A stretch of 51,453 nt of DNA from Acidimicrobiales bacterium (lineage in GTDB: Bacteria > Actinomycetota > Acidimicrobiia > Acidimicrobiales > VFJN01), in assembly GCA_035316325.1 (NCBI GenBank), contig DATHJB010000211.1:1-51453 (forward strand), read 5' to 3'. The notes under the pieces are model-generated. The model had not been told where the DNA came from and ran no database searches. It worked only from the letters and a program-made list of their open reading frames with translations. Position 1 is the stretch's first letter; each line of letters opens with the position of its first letter. This document shows positions 24,698-34,162 of this stretch, piece by piece. The position numbers and the translations under genes are program-made.

Positions 24698-27267
24698 TGC
24701 TCCTGCGCCTGCATGTCCGCGGTGCGGCGTTGGTGGACGACGAGGAACAGCAGGACGGCGCCCCAGGCGGTGAGGCCCAGGCGGACCTTCCAGGGCGACG
24801 GCTCGGACGGCTCGCCCGGGACCGCAGGGGCCTCGGGCGGCGCCGACGACGACGGATCGGGCGGGGCGGCGGCGACCGGGCGGGGCCGCGACCGGAACTC
24901 CAGGTTGCGGTAGACGACCACGGCGGGGTCGACGTCGACCCGTTCGAGGTCGAACTGGCCGTCGAGGGCGTCGACCACCCGCGGCGAGGGGGCGCCGGGC
25001 ACCTGGAACGGCGAGGGGGCGAGGCCCTGCGGGACCACCACGTACTCGACCCCGAGGCGGGCGAGGGCCCGGCCGACGCGGCTGGTGGCGTACGAGGTGC
25101 TCGACTCGACGGCTTCCCGGGTGCCGGCCAGCAGCGCCGTGGGGGCGGGACGCCAGCGGTCGGGCATGCGGGGCAGCCGGTCGGTCACGGCCAGCGCCGC
25201 CGTGCCCCCCGCCCGCCCCATCTGGAGGGGCAGGACGGCGGTGTCGCCCAGCCAGAGGATGCGGCCGCCGGTGGCGGCGACGTCGTCGTCGACGAAGGCG
25301 AGGACGCTGCCGAAGTCGCCCCGCGGCATGCCCCAGTAGCCGTCGAGCGACGCCTTCAGGAGCGGGATCGTGGCCAGCGCCACGGCGACCAGGCCCACGG
25401 CGCCGGTGAGGCTGCGCCAGCCCAGGCGCCGGGCCTGGGTCGGGGCATGCCAGCGGCGCCGGTCACGCCGTCGCACCCGGCGACGCCGCGGCGACGCCAG
25501 GTCGGCCTCGACGGCGGCGGCCGCCAGCCCCACCGCAGCCGCGACGCCGACCCCGGCCACCACCAGCAGCACATCGACGTCGGGCAGCGGGGCCGCCACG
25601 CCCGCCCGCCCGGCCGCCAGGGCCACGGCCCACGCCACCAGCGCCAGCGTCCAGGCCCGGATGCCGCCCACCAGCCGGGTACCCCGGCCCGCCAGCAGCG
25701 GGATGACGGCGGCCAGCGGGAGCGCCCACAGCCACGGCAGCACGGCGGGATGCCCGGCCCCGAAGCCCAGCAGGTCGACCGGCTCGACGTCGACCGGCAC
25801 GCCCGTCGCCCCGGTGCCGTCGACCAACGCCCGCAGCGCCTGCCACGGCGAGCCCGGGCTCGACGGGGCGATCGCCCACGGCAGGTGGAGCACCACGCCG
25901 ACCAGCCCGCCGGCCACCGCGACGGCCGCCGTCGGCAGGACGTCGCGGAACCGGAACGCCAGCAGGCTGCCGACCGCCAGCGCCACCCCGAGCCCGGCCA
26001 GCAGCAGCGGCGCCGCCGGCACGACCGTGGCCGCCAGCGCAGCGAGGATGCCCAGCACCGCGGCCCGCCGGGCACCCGACACCGTCGGCGGACCGACCAG
26101 ACCCAGCTGCACCAGCCACCAGGGCACCACGGCGTAGACGGCGAGCGGCGCCCAACGGCCCTCGGCCAGCGCCGCGTAGGGCATCGGCAGCGCGGCGTAG
26201 GCGACGGCGGCAGCCACCGGTGCCCGCGGCGAGCCGAGCGGTCGCACGGCGGCCAGCACCCCGGCGATGCCGGCCGGCACCAGACCGACGGTGAGCAGCA
26301 CCCGGAGGGCCCCGGCGCCGGTGTGGAGCCCGTCGACGCCGACCGGCAGCAGGTCGCCGACCGTGGGCACGCCCCGGCTCAGCAGGTGCCGGCTCCCCAG
26401 GGCGAGCACTCCGACGAGGGCGAGCATCACGACAGCTCCTTCGCTGGTCCAACGTTGCCGGAGGCCGTCGGCCCAGGCGGCGACCGGGCGGGGGACGCCC
26501 AGGGCGGCACCGCCCCCCATGCCCCGGCGGGCGGCCAGTCGGGGCCGCAGCACGCCCGGCACCTGCAGGCGGCGCACGGTCCGGTCGGGTGTCCGGCGGG
26601 CGGTCCGGACGGGGCGCCGCACGGCCCGCAGCGACCGCCAGCGCCAGAGGTTCCAGGCCCACGCCCCCATGGCCGCCCCGACCTGCCGGGGGCGGGCGGT
26701 GAGGAGGTCCCGCAGCGAGCCGACCACGCCGGCCCCGACCACCTGCGGCACCACCCGCAGCCGGTGGGCCCGGCCGTAGCACGACAGCACCAGCCGCAAC
26801 CGGTGGCGCGGGTCGCCGGCCGGGGGGCGGGCGTCGGAGGGGACGAGGGCCCGGGCGTCGGAGGTGACGACCACGCCGGCGCCGGCGGTGCGGGCCCGCC
26901 AGCAGAGGCTGACGTCGGCCTCGGGGGTGCCGTAGGGGAGGGCCGGGTCGCAGCCACCGATCGACCGGAACACGTCGGCCCGCACCAGCAGGCAGGCGCT
27001 GGGGAGGGCGAAGACGTCGCGGGTGCCGTCGTGCTGGCCCTGGTCGAGCTCGTCGGGCTCCACCAGCGACACCACCTCGCCGGCCTTGGTGACGCCGTAG
27101 CCGACGTCGACCAGCCGCTGCGGGTCCTCGGCGGACACCAGCTTCGGCCCCACGATCGCCGCTCCGGTCGCCTCGGCCACGGCCATCAGGGCATCGAGGC
27201 CACCAGGGTCGAGGACCACGTCCTCGCGGAGGAACAGCAGATGTGGGGTGGTGTCACCCGGAACCAC
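24694..27267 (-). CDS. GT2 glycosyltransferase (N-terminally short) fused to polytopic membrane domain
   Basis: About 857 residues. Residues about 5-150 match the second half of a GT-A family 2 domain: LLFLREDVVLDPGGLDALM, AAIVGPKLVSAEDPQRLVDV, ELDQGQHDGTRDVFALPSAC, and EADVSLCWRARTAGA. The usual first ~90 residues of that domain, including the nucleotide-binding strand, are missing and cannot be found in any frame upstream, where a plus-strand gene begins at 27352. The rest has about twelve hydrophobic helices and an extracytoplasmic segment, with a C-terminal anchor. The start is uncertain: GTG 27267 or GTG 27288. It could be a degraded enzyme or one whose membrane half is the active part. 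It overlaps the DUF5719 gene by 4 bases. Confidence 0.75.
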   Translation of the reverse strand: MVPGDTTPHLLFLREDVVLDPGGLDALMAVAEATGAAIVGPKLVSAEDPQRLVDVGYGVTKAGEVVSLVEPDELDQGQHDGTRDVFALPSACLLVRADVFRSIGGCDPALPYGTPEADVSLCWRARTAGAGVVVTSDARALVPSDARPPAGDPRHRLRLVLSCYGRAHRLRVVPQVVGAGVVGSLRDLLTARPRQVGAAMGAWAWNLWRWRSLRAVRRPVRTARRTPDRTVRRLQVPGVLRPRLAARRGMGGGAALGVPRPVAAWADGLRQRWTSEGAVVMLALVGVLALGSRHLLSRGVPTVGDLLPVGVDGLHTGAGALRVLLTVGLVPAGIAGVLAAVRPLGSPRAPVAAAVAYAALPMPYAALAEGRWAPLAVYAVVPWWLVQLGLVGPPTVSGARRAAVLGILAALAATVVPAAPLLLAGLGVALAVGSLLAFRFRDVLPTAAVAVAGGLVGVVLHLPWAIAPSSPGSPWQALRALVDGTGATGVPVDVEPVDLLGFGAGHPAVLPWLWALPLAAVIPLLAGRGTRLVGGIRAWTLALVAWAVALAAGRAGVAAPLPDVDVLLVVAGVGVAAAVGLAAAAVEADLASPRRRRVRRRDRRRWHAPTQARRLGWRSLTGAVGLVAVALATIPLLKASLDGYWGMPRGDFGSVLAFVDDDVAATGGRILWLGDTAVLPLQMGRAGGTAALAVTDRLPRMPDRWRPAPTALLAGTREAVESSTSYATSRVGRALARLGVEYVVVPQGLAPSPFQVPGAPSPRVVDALDGQFDLERVDVDPAVVVYRNLEFRSRPRPVAAAPPDPSSSAPPEAPAVPGEPSEPSPWKVRLGLTAWGAVLLFLVVHQRRTADMQAQEQ

Positions 27268-27336
27268 TCTCCGAGAGTATCCATGCACAGAGAGCGGCCG
27301 AGGGATGCTGCCGGGCGTCGCCGGGCCGCCCGGCGG

Positions 27337-27342
27337 TAGCTT
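27337..27342 (+). promoter_or_regulatory. Possible leaderless -10 box for small protein gene
   Basis: TAGCTT lies 9 bases before ATG 27352; there is also a weak GGAAG in the spacer. It may drive the plus-strand run of envelope genes. Confidence 0.35.
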
Positions 27343-27351
27343 CGGAAGCCG

Positions 27352-27612
27352 ATGAGCGACGACGGCGACAGCCTCATGGAGGTGGCCCGACGGGGGCTGA
27401 CCACCACCGTCGGTGTGGGCGTGCTGCTGTTCCAGAACGCCCAGGTCCAGCGGCGGGAGCTGGCCAAGGCGGCACCCCGGGCGCTGGCCGAGCTGGGCGA
27501 GGTGGTCCACCACGTGGTGCGTGAGGTCCGCAGCTTCGCCACCGGCGACGGCGAGGACGCCGAGGACGCCGAGCCGGCCGAGCGACCCGACCCGGCCGGG
27601 CAACCCGACTAA
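27352..27612 (+). CDS. Small uncharacterised protein
   Basis: An 86-residue protein that I do not recognise. Residues about 10-30 are moderately hydrophobic (GLTTTVGVGVLLFQNAQV), followed by a basic/amphipathic helix (RRELAKAAPRALAELGEVVH) and an acidic, Pro-rich tail. It could be a membrane-associated helical protein. It starts a plus-strand run, 11 bases before the next glycosyltransferase gene, and lies divergent from the GT2-membrane gene. Coding potential is supported by its codon pattern and tight spacing. Confidence 0.6.
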   Translation: MSDDGDSLMEVARRGLTTTVGVGVLLFQNAQVQRRELAKAAPRALAELGEVVHHVVREVRSFATGDGEDAEDAEPAERPDPAGQPD

Positions 27613-27615
27613 CGT
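27610..27615 (+). promoter_or_regulatory. Leaderless-type -10 box for GT4 gene
   Basis: TAACGT lies 8 bases before GTG 27624 and overlaps the stop codon of the upstream small gene. No ribosome site is visible in front of this GTG. Confidence 0.45.
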
Positions 27616-27623
27616 CCTCGGCC

Positions 27624-28736
27624 GTGCTGAGCGTCGCCGCCGACCTCACCCCACTGCTCACGCCCCGCACCGGCATCGGTGTGTTCGTCGACGAGATGGT
27701 CGGCCACCTGGCCCGACGCGACGACCTGCACCTCACCGGCTACGCCGTCACCTGGCGGGGCCGGGCGCTGCTGGCGGGCGCGGTCCCCCCGGGCATGACC
27801 ATCGCCGACCGGCCCATGGCCGCCCGCCCGCTGCACCAGATCTGGATGCGCACCGACCACCCCCGCATCGACCACTGGATCGGCCGCCACGACGTGGTGT
27901 GGGGCACCAACTTCGTGGTCCCACCCACCCGGGCCGCGTCGCTGGTGTCGGTCTACGACCTGACGCCCCTGCGCTTCCCCCAGCTCGCCAACGAGCACAC
28001 CCGCACCTTCCCCGGCCTGATCCGCCGGGCCCTCGAGCGGGGCGCCTGGGTGCACACGATGTCGTCGTTCGTGCGCGACGAGGTGATCGAGCACTTCGGC
28101 GCCGACCCCGAGCGGGTGCGGGTGGTCGCCGGCGGCATCAAACCGACGCCCCCGGGTCCCCCCGAGCCGGGTCACGCCCTGGCCGGCGGCGACCGCTACG
28201 TGCTGGCGCTCGGCACCGTCGAGCCCCGCAAGGACCTGCCCACCCTGGTGTCGGCGTACGACCAGCTCGCCGACGACGACCCCGAGGTCCGCCTGGTGAT
28301 CGCCGGCGCCGACGGCTGGGGCGCCGAGGCGCTGACCGAGGCCGTCGCCCGGTCACCGCACCGCGACCGCATCGTGCGCCTGGGGTGGGTCGACGACGAC
28401 GACCGGGTCGCCCTGGTGCGGGGCGCCGCCGTCTACGCCTACCCGTCGATCTACGAGGGCTTCGGGCTGCCGCCCCTGGAGGCGATGAGCGCGGGCGTCC
28501 CCGTGGTCGCCACCCGCACCGGCTCGCTGCCCGAGGTGTGCGGCGACGGCGCCGACCTCGTGCCCGTCGGCGACGTGGAAGCCCTGGCCAAGGCACTGAA
28601 CCGGGTGCTGGGCGACGAGGCCCACCGCGCCGACCTCGTGCGCCGGGGAGAGGCGACCGCGGCCCGCTACACCTGGGACACCGCGTCGGACGGCTTCGCG
28701 GCTCTGCTGAAGGCGGTCGCGGCTCATTCCGGATAA
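27624..28736 (+). CDS. Glycosyltransferase family 4
   Basis: A 370-residue GT-B enzyme. The N-terminal Rossmann half contains TPRTGIGVFVDEM, which lines the acceptor cleft, and SLVSVYDLTPLRFPQ. The C-terminal half holds VLALGTVEPRKDLPTLVSAY and the EX7E-type catalytic/donor motif EGFGLPPLEAM within YPSIYEGFGLPPLEAMSAG. A mannosyl- or related transferase for an envelope glycan is likely, since the next genes make GDP-deoxyhexoses. The start GTG 27624 gives the normal N-terminal strand (LSVAADLTPL). Confidence 0.9.
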   Translation: MLSVAADLTPLLTPRTGIGVFVDEMVGHLARRDDLHLTGYAVTWRGRALLAGAVPPGMTIADRPMAARPLHQIWMRTDHPRIDHWIGRHDVVWGTNFVVPPTRAASLVSVYDLTPLRFPQLANEHTRTFPGLIRRALERGAWVHTMSSFVRDEVIEHFGADPERVRVVAGGIKPTPPGPPEPGHALAGGDRYVLALGTVEPRKDLPTLVSAYDQLADDDPEVRLVIAGADGWGAEALTEAVARSPHRDRIVRLGWVDDDDRVALVRGAAVYAYPSIYEGFGLPPLEAMSAGVPVVATRTGSLPEVCGDGADLVPVGDVEALAKALNRVLGDEAHRADLVRRGEATAARYTWDTASDGFAALLKAVAAHSG

Positions 28737-28770
28737 CCCTGTCGTTTCAGTCCTCATTCCGGCCTTGCCC

Positions 28771-28776
28771 TAGAGT
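28771..28776 (+). promoter_or_regulatory. Leaderless-type -10 box for Rmd-like gene
   Basis: TAGAGT lies 8 bases before GTG 28785 and favours that start over the TTG at 28776, which it overlaps. Confidence 0.5.
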
Positions 28777-28784
28777 TGCCCGCC

Positions 28785-29690
28785 GTGAGAGCGCTCGTGA
28801 CAGGTGCCGGCGGGTTCGTCGGGCGCCATCTCGTCCGTCACCTGGCGGCGTGCGGCGACGAGGTGGTCGAGCTGGAGGGGCGGGTCGACGGGATCGACAT
28901 CACCGAGCCCCACGACCTCACCGAGGCCGTCGTCAAGGCGGAGCCCGACGCCGTCTACCACCTCGCCGGGGCGTCCGACGTGGGTGGCAGCTGGGCCGAG
29001 CCCCGGGCGACGTTCCTGGCCAACGCCCTCGGCACGCTCAACGTGCTGGAGGCCAGCCGAGAGGCCGGCGCCGACCGGGTCCTGGCCGTGACCAGCGCCG
29101 ACGTCTACGGCCGGGTCACCGAGGCCGAGCTGCCGCTGGACGAGGAGCAGCCGCTGCGGCCGGTGTCGCCCTACGCGGCGTCGAAGGTCGCCGCCGACGC
29201 CCTGGCCCAGCAGGCCTGGCTGGGCCACCAGATGCCGGTCATCCGGGTGCGGGCCTTCAACCACCTGGGCCCGGGTCAGAGCGACAAGTTCGTGGCCCCC
29301 TCGCTGGCCGCCCGCATCGCCCGCAACGAGCGCGACGGGGGCGACGAGGTGCCCATCGGCAACCTGACCCCGCGCCGCGACGTCACCGACGTGCGCGACG
29401 TCGTCCGGGCGTACCGGCTGCTCATCGAGCGCGGGGCGCCGGGCGAGGCCTACAACGTGTGCAGCGGGAAGGCCGTGGCAGTGGAGGAGATCGCCGAGCA
29501 GCTGCTGGCGATGGCCCTCAAGCCGATGCGGCTGGTGATCGACCCGGACCTCAAGCGGCCCGTCGACATCCCCGTGCTGGTGGGCGACTCCGGCAAGCTG
29601 ACGGCGGCCACCGGCTGGTCCCCCACGATCGACCTGGCGACCACCCTCGCCGACGTGCTCTCCGACTGGAGGACGCGTGTCCAGAGCTGA
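28785..29690 (+). CDS. rmd: NAD(P)-dependent reductase, likely GDP-4-keto-6-deoxymannose reductase
   Basis: A 301-residue short-chain extended reductase. The Rossmann motif TGAGGFVGRHL is at residues 6-16, the Ser-bearing SADVYG near 105, and the catalytic YAASK near 126-130. Family features include YHLAGASDVGGSW, RAFNHLGPGQSDKFV and RRDVTDVRDVVRAY. These match Rmd, which reduces GDP-4-keto-6-deoxy-mannose to GDP-D-rhamnose. The next gene, gmd, makes exactly that substrate, which strengthens the call. Other dTDP- or UDP-sugar reductases look alike, so the substrate is inferred from context. Confidence 0.82.
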   Translation: MRALVTGAGGFVGRHLVRHLAACGDEVVELEGRVDGIDITEPHDLTEAVVKAEPDAVYHLAGASDVGGSWAEPRATFLANALGTLNVLEASREAGADRVLAVTSADVYGRVTEAELPLDEEQPLRPVSPYAASKVAADALAQQAWLGHQMPVIRVRAFNHLGPGQSDKFVAPSLAARIARNERDGGDEVPIGNLTPRRDVTDVRDVVRAYRLLIERGAPGEAYNVCSGKAVAVEEIAEQLLAMALKPMRLVIDPDLKRPVDIPVLVGDSGKLTAATGWSPTIDLATTLADVLSDWRTRVQS

Positions 29691-30761
<1,071 letters not shown>

Positions 30762-30764
30762 GCC

Positions 30765-31769
30765 ATGGGCACAGCGGTCGTCTGCGGGGGTGTGGGGGCT
30801 GCGAAGTTGCTCGCCGGGATGGTGCGCGCCGTCCCGGCCGAATCGGTCACCGCGATCGTCAACGTCGGTGACGACGTCGAGCTCCACGGCCTGCACGTCA
30901 GCCCCGACGTCGACACCGTGGTCTACACGGTGGCCGGCGCCATCGACCCCGAGCGGGGTTGGGGGCTGGCCGACGAGACCTGGCACGCCATGGAGGGCCT
31001 GGAGCGCTACGGGGCGCCGACCTGGTTCTCGCTCGGTGACCGCGACCTGGCCACCCACCTGTTCCGGAGCACCCGGCTGGCCGAGGGCGCGTCCCTGTCG
31101 CAGGTGACCTCGGAGATCGCCGCGGCGTGGAAGCTGGGCCTCCACGTGGTCCCGGCGACCGACGACCCGCTGCGCACGATGATCACCCTCGCCCCCGACC
31201 GAGACCGAGACCGAGACCGAAATCTCGACACAGATGGCGCTCTGGCCACCAGTTCTGTCGAAGTTTCGGATGAGGTTTCGGACGAGGTCTCGTTCCAGGA
31301 GTACTTCGTGCGGCGGCAGCACTCGGTGCCGGTGGCGGGGATCCGCTTCGCCGGCGCCGACGACGCCCGACCCGCGCCCGGCGTCCTCGAGGCGATCGCC
31401 GACGCCGACGCCGTGGTGATCGCCCCGTCGAACCCGCTGGTGTCGATCGACCCGGTGCTGGCCGTGCCCGGGGTGCGGGCGGCGGTCGAGGCCCGGCGCG
31501 ACCGGGTGGTCGCCGTGTCGCCCATCGTCGGTGGGCGGGCGCTCAAGGGCCCGGCCGACCGGATGCTGTCCGAGCTGGGCCACGAGCAGTCGGTCGTGGG
31601 CGTGGCCCGGCACTACGCGGGCTTCGCCGGGACGCTCGTGGTCGACCACGCCGACGCCGCGCTCGCCGCCGACGTGGAGGCGGCGGGGATGCGCTGCCGG
31701 GTCACGGGAACGATCATGCGCGACCCGTCCGCAGCCGCGGAGCTGTGCTCTACGATCTTGCGGTTCTGA
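30765..31769 (+). CDS. cofD: 2-phospho-L-lactate/PEP transferase of F420 synthesis
   Basis: A 334-residue CofD/FbiA homologue, which joins the phospholactyl or enolpyruvyl guanosine donor to Fo to form (dehydro-)F420-0. Signatures are CGGVGAAKLLAGM at the nucleotide end, NVGDDVELHGLHVSPDVDTV, PERGWGLADET, FSLGDRDLATHL, FQEYFVRRQHSVPV and APSNPLVSIDPVL. Residues about 145-176 (DRDRDRDRN ... EVSDEVSDEVS) are a charged low-complexity insertion not expected in the family; it replaces the short loop before FQEYFV. At DNA level it is a palindrome. The frame is intact. It lies directly after gmd and before cofE. Confidence 0.93.
   Translation: MGTAVVCGGVGAAKLLAGMVRAVPAESVTAIVNVGDDVELHGLHVSPDVDTVVYTVAGAIDPERGWGLADETWHAMEGLERYGAPTWFSLGDRDLATHLFRSTRLAEGASLSQVTSEIAAAWKLGLHVVPATDDPLRTMITLAPDRDRDRDRNLDTDGALATSSVEVSDEVSDEVSFQEYFVRRQHSVPVAGIRFAGADDARPAPGVLEAIADADAVVIAPSNPLVSIDPVLAVPGVRAAVEARRDRVVAVSPIVGGRALKGPADRMLSELGHEQSVVGVARHYAGFAGTLVVDHADAALAADVEAAGMRCRVTGTIMRDPSAAAELCSTILRF
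31197..31292. repeat. In-frame palindromic low-complexity insertion in cofD
   Basis: Four tandem GACCGA units open the segment. An inverted repeat follows: CCGAAATCTCGACACAGA at 31217-31234 and TCTGTCGAAGTTTCGG at 31254-31269, with 14 matching pairs and small bulges. Two near-identical 12-base units (GTTTCGGATGAG-type) follow on the right. Length is a multiple of three, so the cofD frame continues. Confidence 0.65.
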
Positions 31770-31774
31770 GACGT

Positions 31775-31780
31775 GGAGGG
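31775..31780 (+). promoter_or_regulatory. Ribosome-binding site of cofE
   Basis: GGAGGG lies 6 bases before ATG 31787 and selects this start over the upstream in-frame start at 31745, which would overlap the cofD end. Confidence 0.75.
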
Positions 31781-31786
31781 GGCACG

Positions 31787-32497
31787 ATGAGCCCGAGCCC
31801 GAGGCTCGAGATATGGGCGGTCGACGGGATCGGCGAGGTGCGCCCGGGCGACGACCTGGTCGGCCTGATCGTCGCGGCCAAGCCGGACCTGGAGGACGGC
31901 GACGTCCTCGTCGTGACCCAGAAGGTGGTGTCGAAGGCCGAGGCGCAGCTGGTGCCGATCGACCCCGGCGACCCGCTGAGCAAGACCAGGATCGTCGAGG
32001 GCGAGTCGGTGCGGATCCTGCGCCGGCGGGGCGAGCTGGTGGTGAGCGAGACCCGCCACGGGTTCGTGTGCGCCAACGCCGGGGTCGACCTGTCCAACGT
32101 GTCGGCCGGGTGGGCGGCGCTGCTGCCCGAGGACCCCGACCGGTCGGCCCGGCGGCTCCGGGACGGCCTGCGGGGCCGGATGAGCGTCGACGTCGCCGTC
32201 ATCATCAGCGACACCTTCGGGCGGCCGTGGCGGCGGGGCCTCACCGACGTGGCCATCGGCTGCGCCGGCATCAAGGCGATCGTCGACCTGCGGGGCACCG
32301 AGGACAGCAACGGCTACGAGCTGCAGGCCACCGAGGTGTGCGTGGTCGACGAGCTGGCGTCGGCGGCCGAGATGGTGATGGGCAAGGCGACGGGCCTGTG
32401 CGCCGCCGTCGTCCGCGGCGTCGACCCCACGTGGCTCGGCCGCGGCGAGGTCGTCACCGAGGTCGTCCGTCCCCCGGCGGAGGACCTCTTCCGCTAG
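31787..32497 (+). CDS. cofE: Coenzyme F420-0:L-glutamate ligase
   Basis: A 236-residue CofE-type ligase that adds glutamates to F420-0 using GTP. Recognisable segments are IGEVRPGDDLVGLI, DGDVLVVTQKVVSKAEAQLV, ETRHGFVCANAGVDLSNV, DVAVIISDTFGRPWRRGLTDVAIG and DELASAAEMVMGKA. In mycobacteria FbiB carries an extra C-terminal FMN-dependent reductase domain of about 200 residues that reduces dehydro-F420-0; that domain is absent here and no such gene follows. It is translated from its own good ribosome site 17 bases after cofD. Confidence 0.93.
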   Translation: MSPSPRLEIWAVDGIGEVRPGDDLVGLIVAAKPDLEDGDVLVVTQKVVSKAEAQLVPIDPGDPLSKTRIVEGESVRILRRRGELVVSETRHGFVCANAGVDLSNVSAGWAALLPEDPDRSARRLRDGLRGRMSVDVAVIISDTFGRPWRRGLTDVAIGCAGIKAIVDLRGTEDSNGYELQATEVCVVDELASAAEMVMGKATGLCAAVVRGVDPTWLGRGEVVTEVVRPPAEDLFR

Positions 32498-32591
32498 ACC
32501 GCGTCCGCGCGACCGCGAAGAACCCGGTCAGGCGCGTCGTCGGGGCCGGAGCCGTGCGCGAAGCTGCCTACGTGGGCGGACGAAAGTGACC

Positions 32592-34145
32592 ATGAGCACC
32601 ACGACCGCGCCCGTCGACGCCCGGCAGAGGCCCCACCCCGGCCTCGACCGCCTGGCCCGGGTCGGCCCCCTGGGGCTGGCCGTCGTCATCGCGCTCGGGG
32701 CCGCGCTGCCGCACATCGACACCCGCCCCGTGTGGCTCGACGAGGCCTACACCGTCGGCGCCACCCGCGACCTGGTGGCCACCTGGCGCGGCTCGGGCGG
32801 CACCCAGGCCCTCTACTACCTGCTGATGTGGCCGGTGACGCGGGTGTCGACCGCCCAGGCCTGGCTGCGCCTGCCGTCGCTGGCGTGCGCGCTCGGCACC
32901 GTCGTGGTGGTCCACGAGATCGGGCGACGGGTGGCCGGGCGGCGGGCCGGGGCGCTGGCCGCCTGCACCCTCGCCGCCATGTGGGCCCTGGCCCGCTACG
33001 CCATCGAGGCCCGTTCCTACACGCTCACCATCCTCGTGGTGTCGCTCGGCTGGCTGGGGCTCGTGGCCGCCGTGCAGGCCGCGCCCGACGCGCCGGCCGA
33101 GCGACGCCGCTGGTGGTGGCTCTACGTGACCGCCACCCTGCTGATGCCCCTGGCCCACGGCCTCGCCGCCCTCCAGTTCGCGGGGCACCTGGCCGCCTTC
33201 GCCCTGGCCCCGGACCGGCGTCGGTGGTTGCGGGCCTGCGTGCCGGTGGCCGCCGGGCTGGCGCTGGAGGCCGGGCTGCTGTTCACGATCGGCGCCGGCG
33301 AGGTGGGCAACTGGGTGCCGCCGCTGCACTGGGACCAGGTGCACAGCATGGCCCACGTGCTGTTCGGCTACGGCCTCACCGGCTGGGCCATCGGCGGCGT
33401 GGCCGTCGCCGGAGCCGTGCTGGCGGTCGTGGAGCTCCGCCACCGGACCGAGCGACCCGGCCCCCACGCGCCCGGCGGCGACGGCGAGCCCGCCGACCGG
33501 GCCGACCAGATCGCCGCCTGGGCCCCCCTCGTGCCCGTGCTGTGGCTCACGGTGATGCCGCTGTGCCTGCTGGCCCTGTCGACGCAGCGGCCCTACGCCG
33601 AGCCCCGCTACGTCCTGAGCTCGCTGCCCGCCGTCGCCCTGCTGGCCGGCCTGGCGCTGGCCCACATCCGGCCCCGGGTGTTGGGCGCCGCCGCCGGGGT
33701 GGTGCTGGTGGTGGCGCTGCTGGCCGACCACTCGCACGTCACGTCCGGCGGCCAGGAGGACTGGCCCGGCGTCGTCGCCCACCTCGCCGCCGGCGCCCGC
33801 GACGGCGACCGCCTGCTCGTCCCCGAGAAGTACCGCCCGCCCGTCGACTACTGGTGGGCCGCCGGCGGCGACGAGGCCCCCCGCCCCGACCTGGTGCCGC
33901 TCTCCCCCGTCGAGCCGCTCGGCGACGTCCGCCGCTTCTACGACACCATCTCGCCCCGCGACATGGGCCGGCGGATGGTGGCCGACCCCAGCACCACCGT
34001 CTGGTACGTCGACCGCAGCCCGGAGGGCCAGCGCCGGGTCGAGCGGCTGCTCGCCGACCCCGTGGTGCGCTTCGTCTACGTCGCCACCGAGATCACCGTG
34101 TACGACGGCGACCTCTACCTGGTCCGCTTCACCCCGCGGGGCTGA
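32592..34145 (+). CDS. GT-C fold membrane glycosyltransferase-like protein
   Basis: About 517 residues with roughly ten hydrophobic helices up to residue 385, then an extracytoplasmic C-terminal domain. The first outer loop has WLDEAYTVGATRDL, the acidic motif seen in GT39/GT-C enzymes, and GGTQALYYLLMWPVTRV follows as in PMT/ArnT-like proteins. ALARYAIEARSYTL is also typical. It would use a polyprenyl-phosphate sugar at the outer membrane face. The start may be ATG 32592 or GTG 32586; neither has a strong site. It is convergent with another GT-C gene 17 bases downstream. Confidence 0.8.
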   Translation: MSTTTAPVDARQRPHPGLDRLARVGPLGLAVVIALGAALPHIDTRPVWLDEAYTVGATRDLVATWRGSGGTQALYYLLMWPVTRVSTAQAWLRLPSLACALGTVVVVHEIGRRVAGRRAGALAACTLAAMWALARYAIEARSYTLTILVVSLGWLGLVAAVQAAPDAPAERRRWWWLYVTATLLMPLAHGLAALQFAGHLAAFALAPDRRRWLRACVPVAAGLALEAGLLFTIGAGEVGNWVPPLHWDQVHSMAHVLFGYGLTGWAIGGVAVAGAVLAVVELRHRTERPGPHAPGGDGEPADRADQIAAWAPLVPVLWLTVMPLCLLALSTQRPYAEPRYVLSSLPAVALLAGLALAHIRPRVLGAAAGVVLVVALLADHSHVTSGGQEDWPGVVAHLAAGARDGDRLLVPEKYRPPVDYWWAAGGDEAPRPDLVPLSPVEPLGDVRRFYDTISPRDMGRRMVADPSTTVWYVDRSPEGQRRVERLLADPVVRFVYVATEITVYDGDLYLVRFTPRG

Positions 34146-34162
34146 ACCTCGGAGGCCCGGCG

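Noticed and set aside
27268-27603. Upstream extension of the GT2-membrane gene on the minus strand
   Set aside because: The translated extension has no GT2 strands, is Gln/Gly-rich, and is antisense to the small plus-strand gene.
28720-28763. Short direct repeat CTCATTCCGG on both sides of the GT4 stop
   Set aside because: Ten bases only, no associated element; could be chance.
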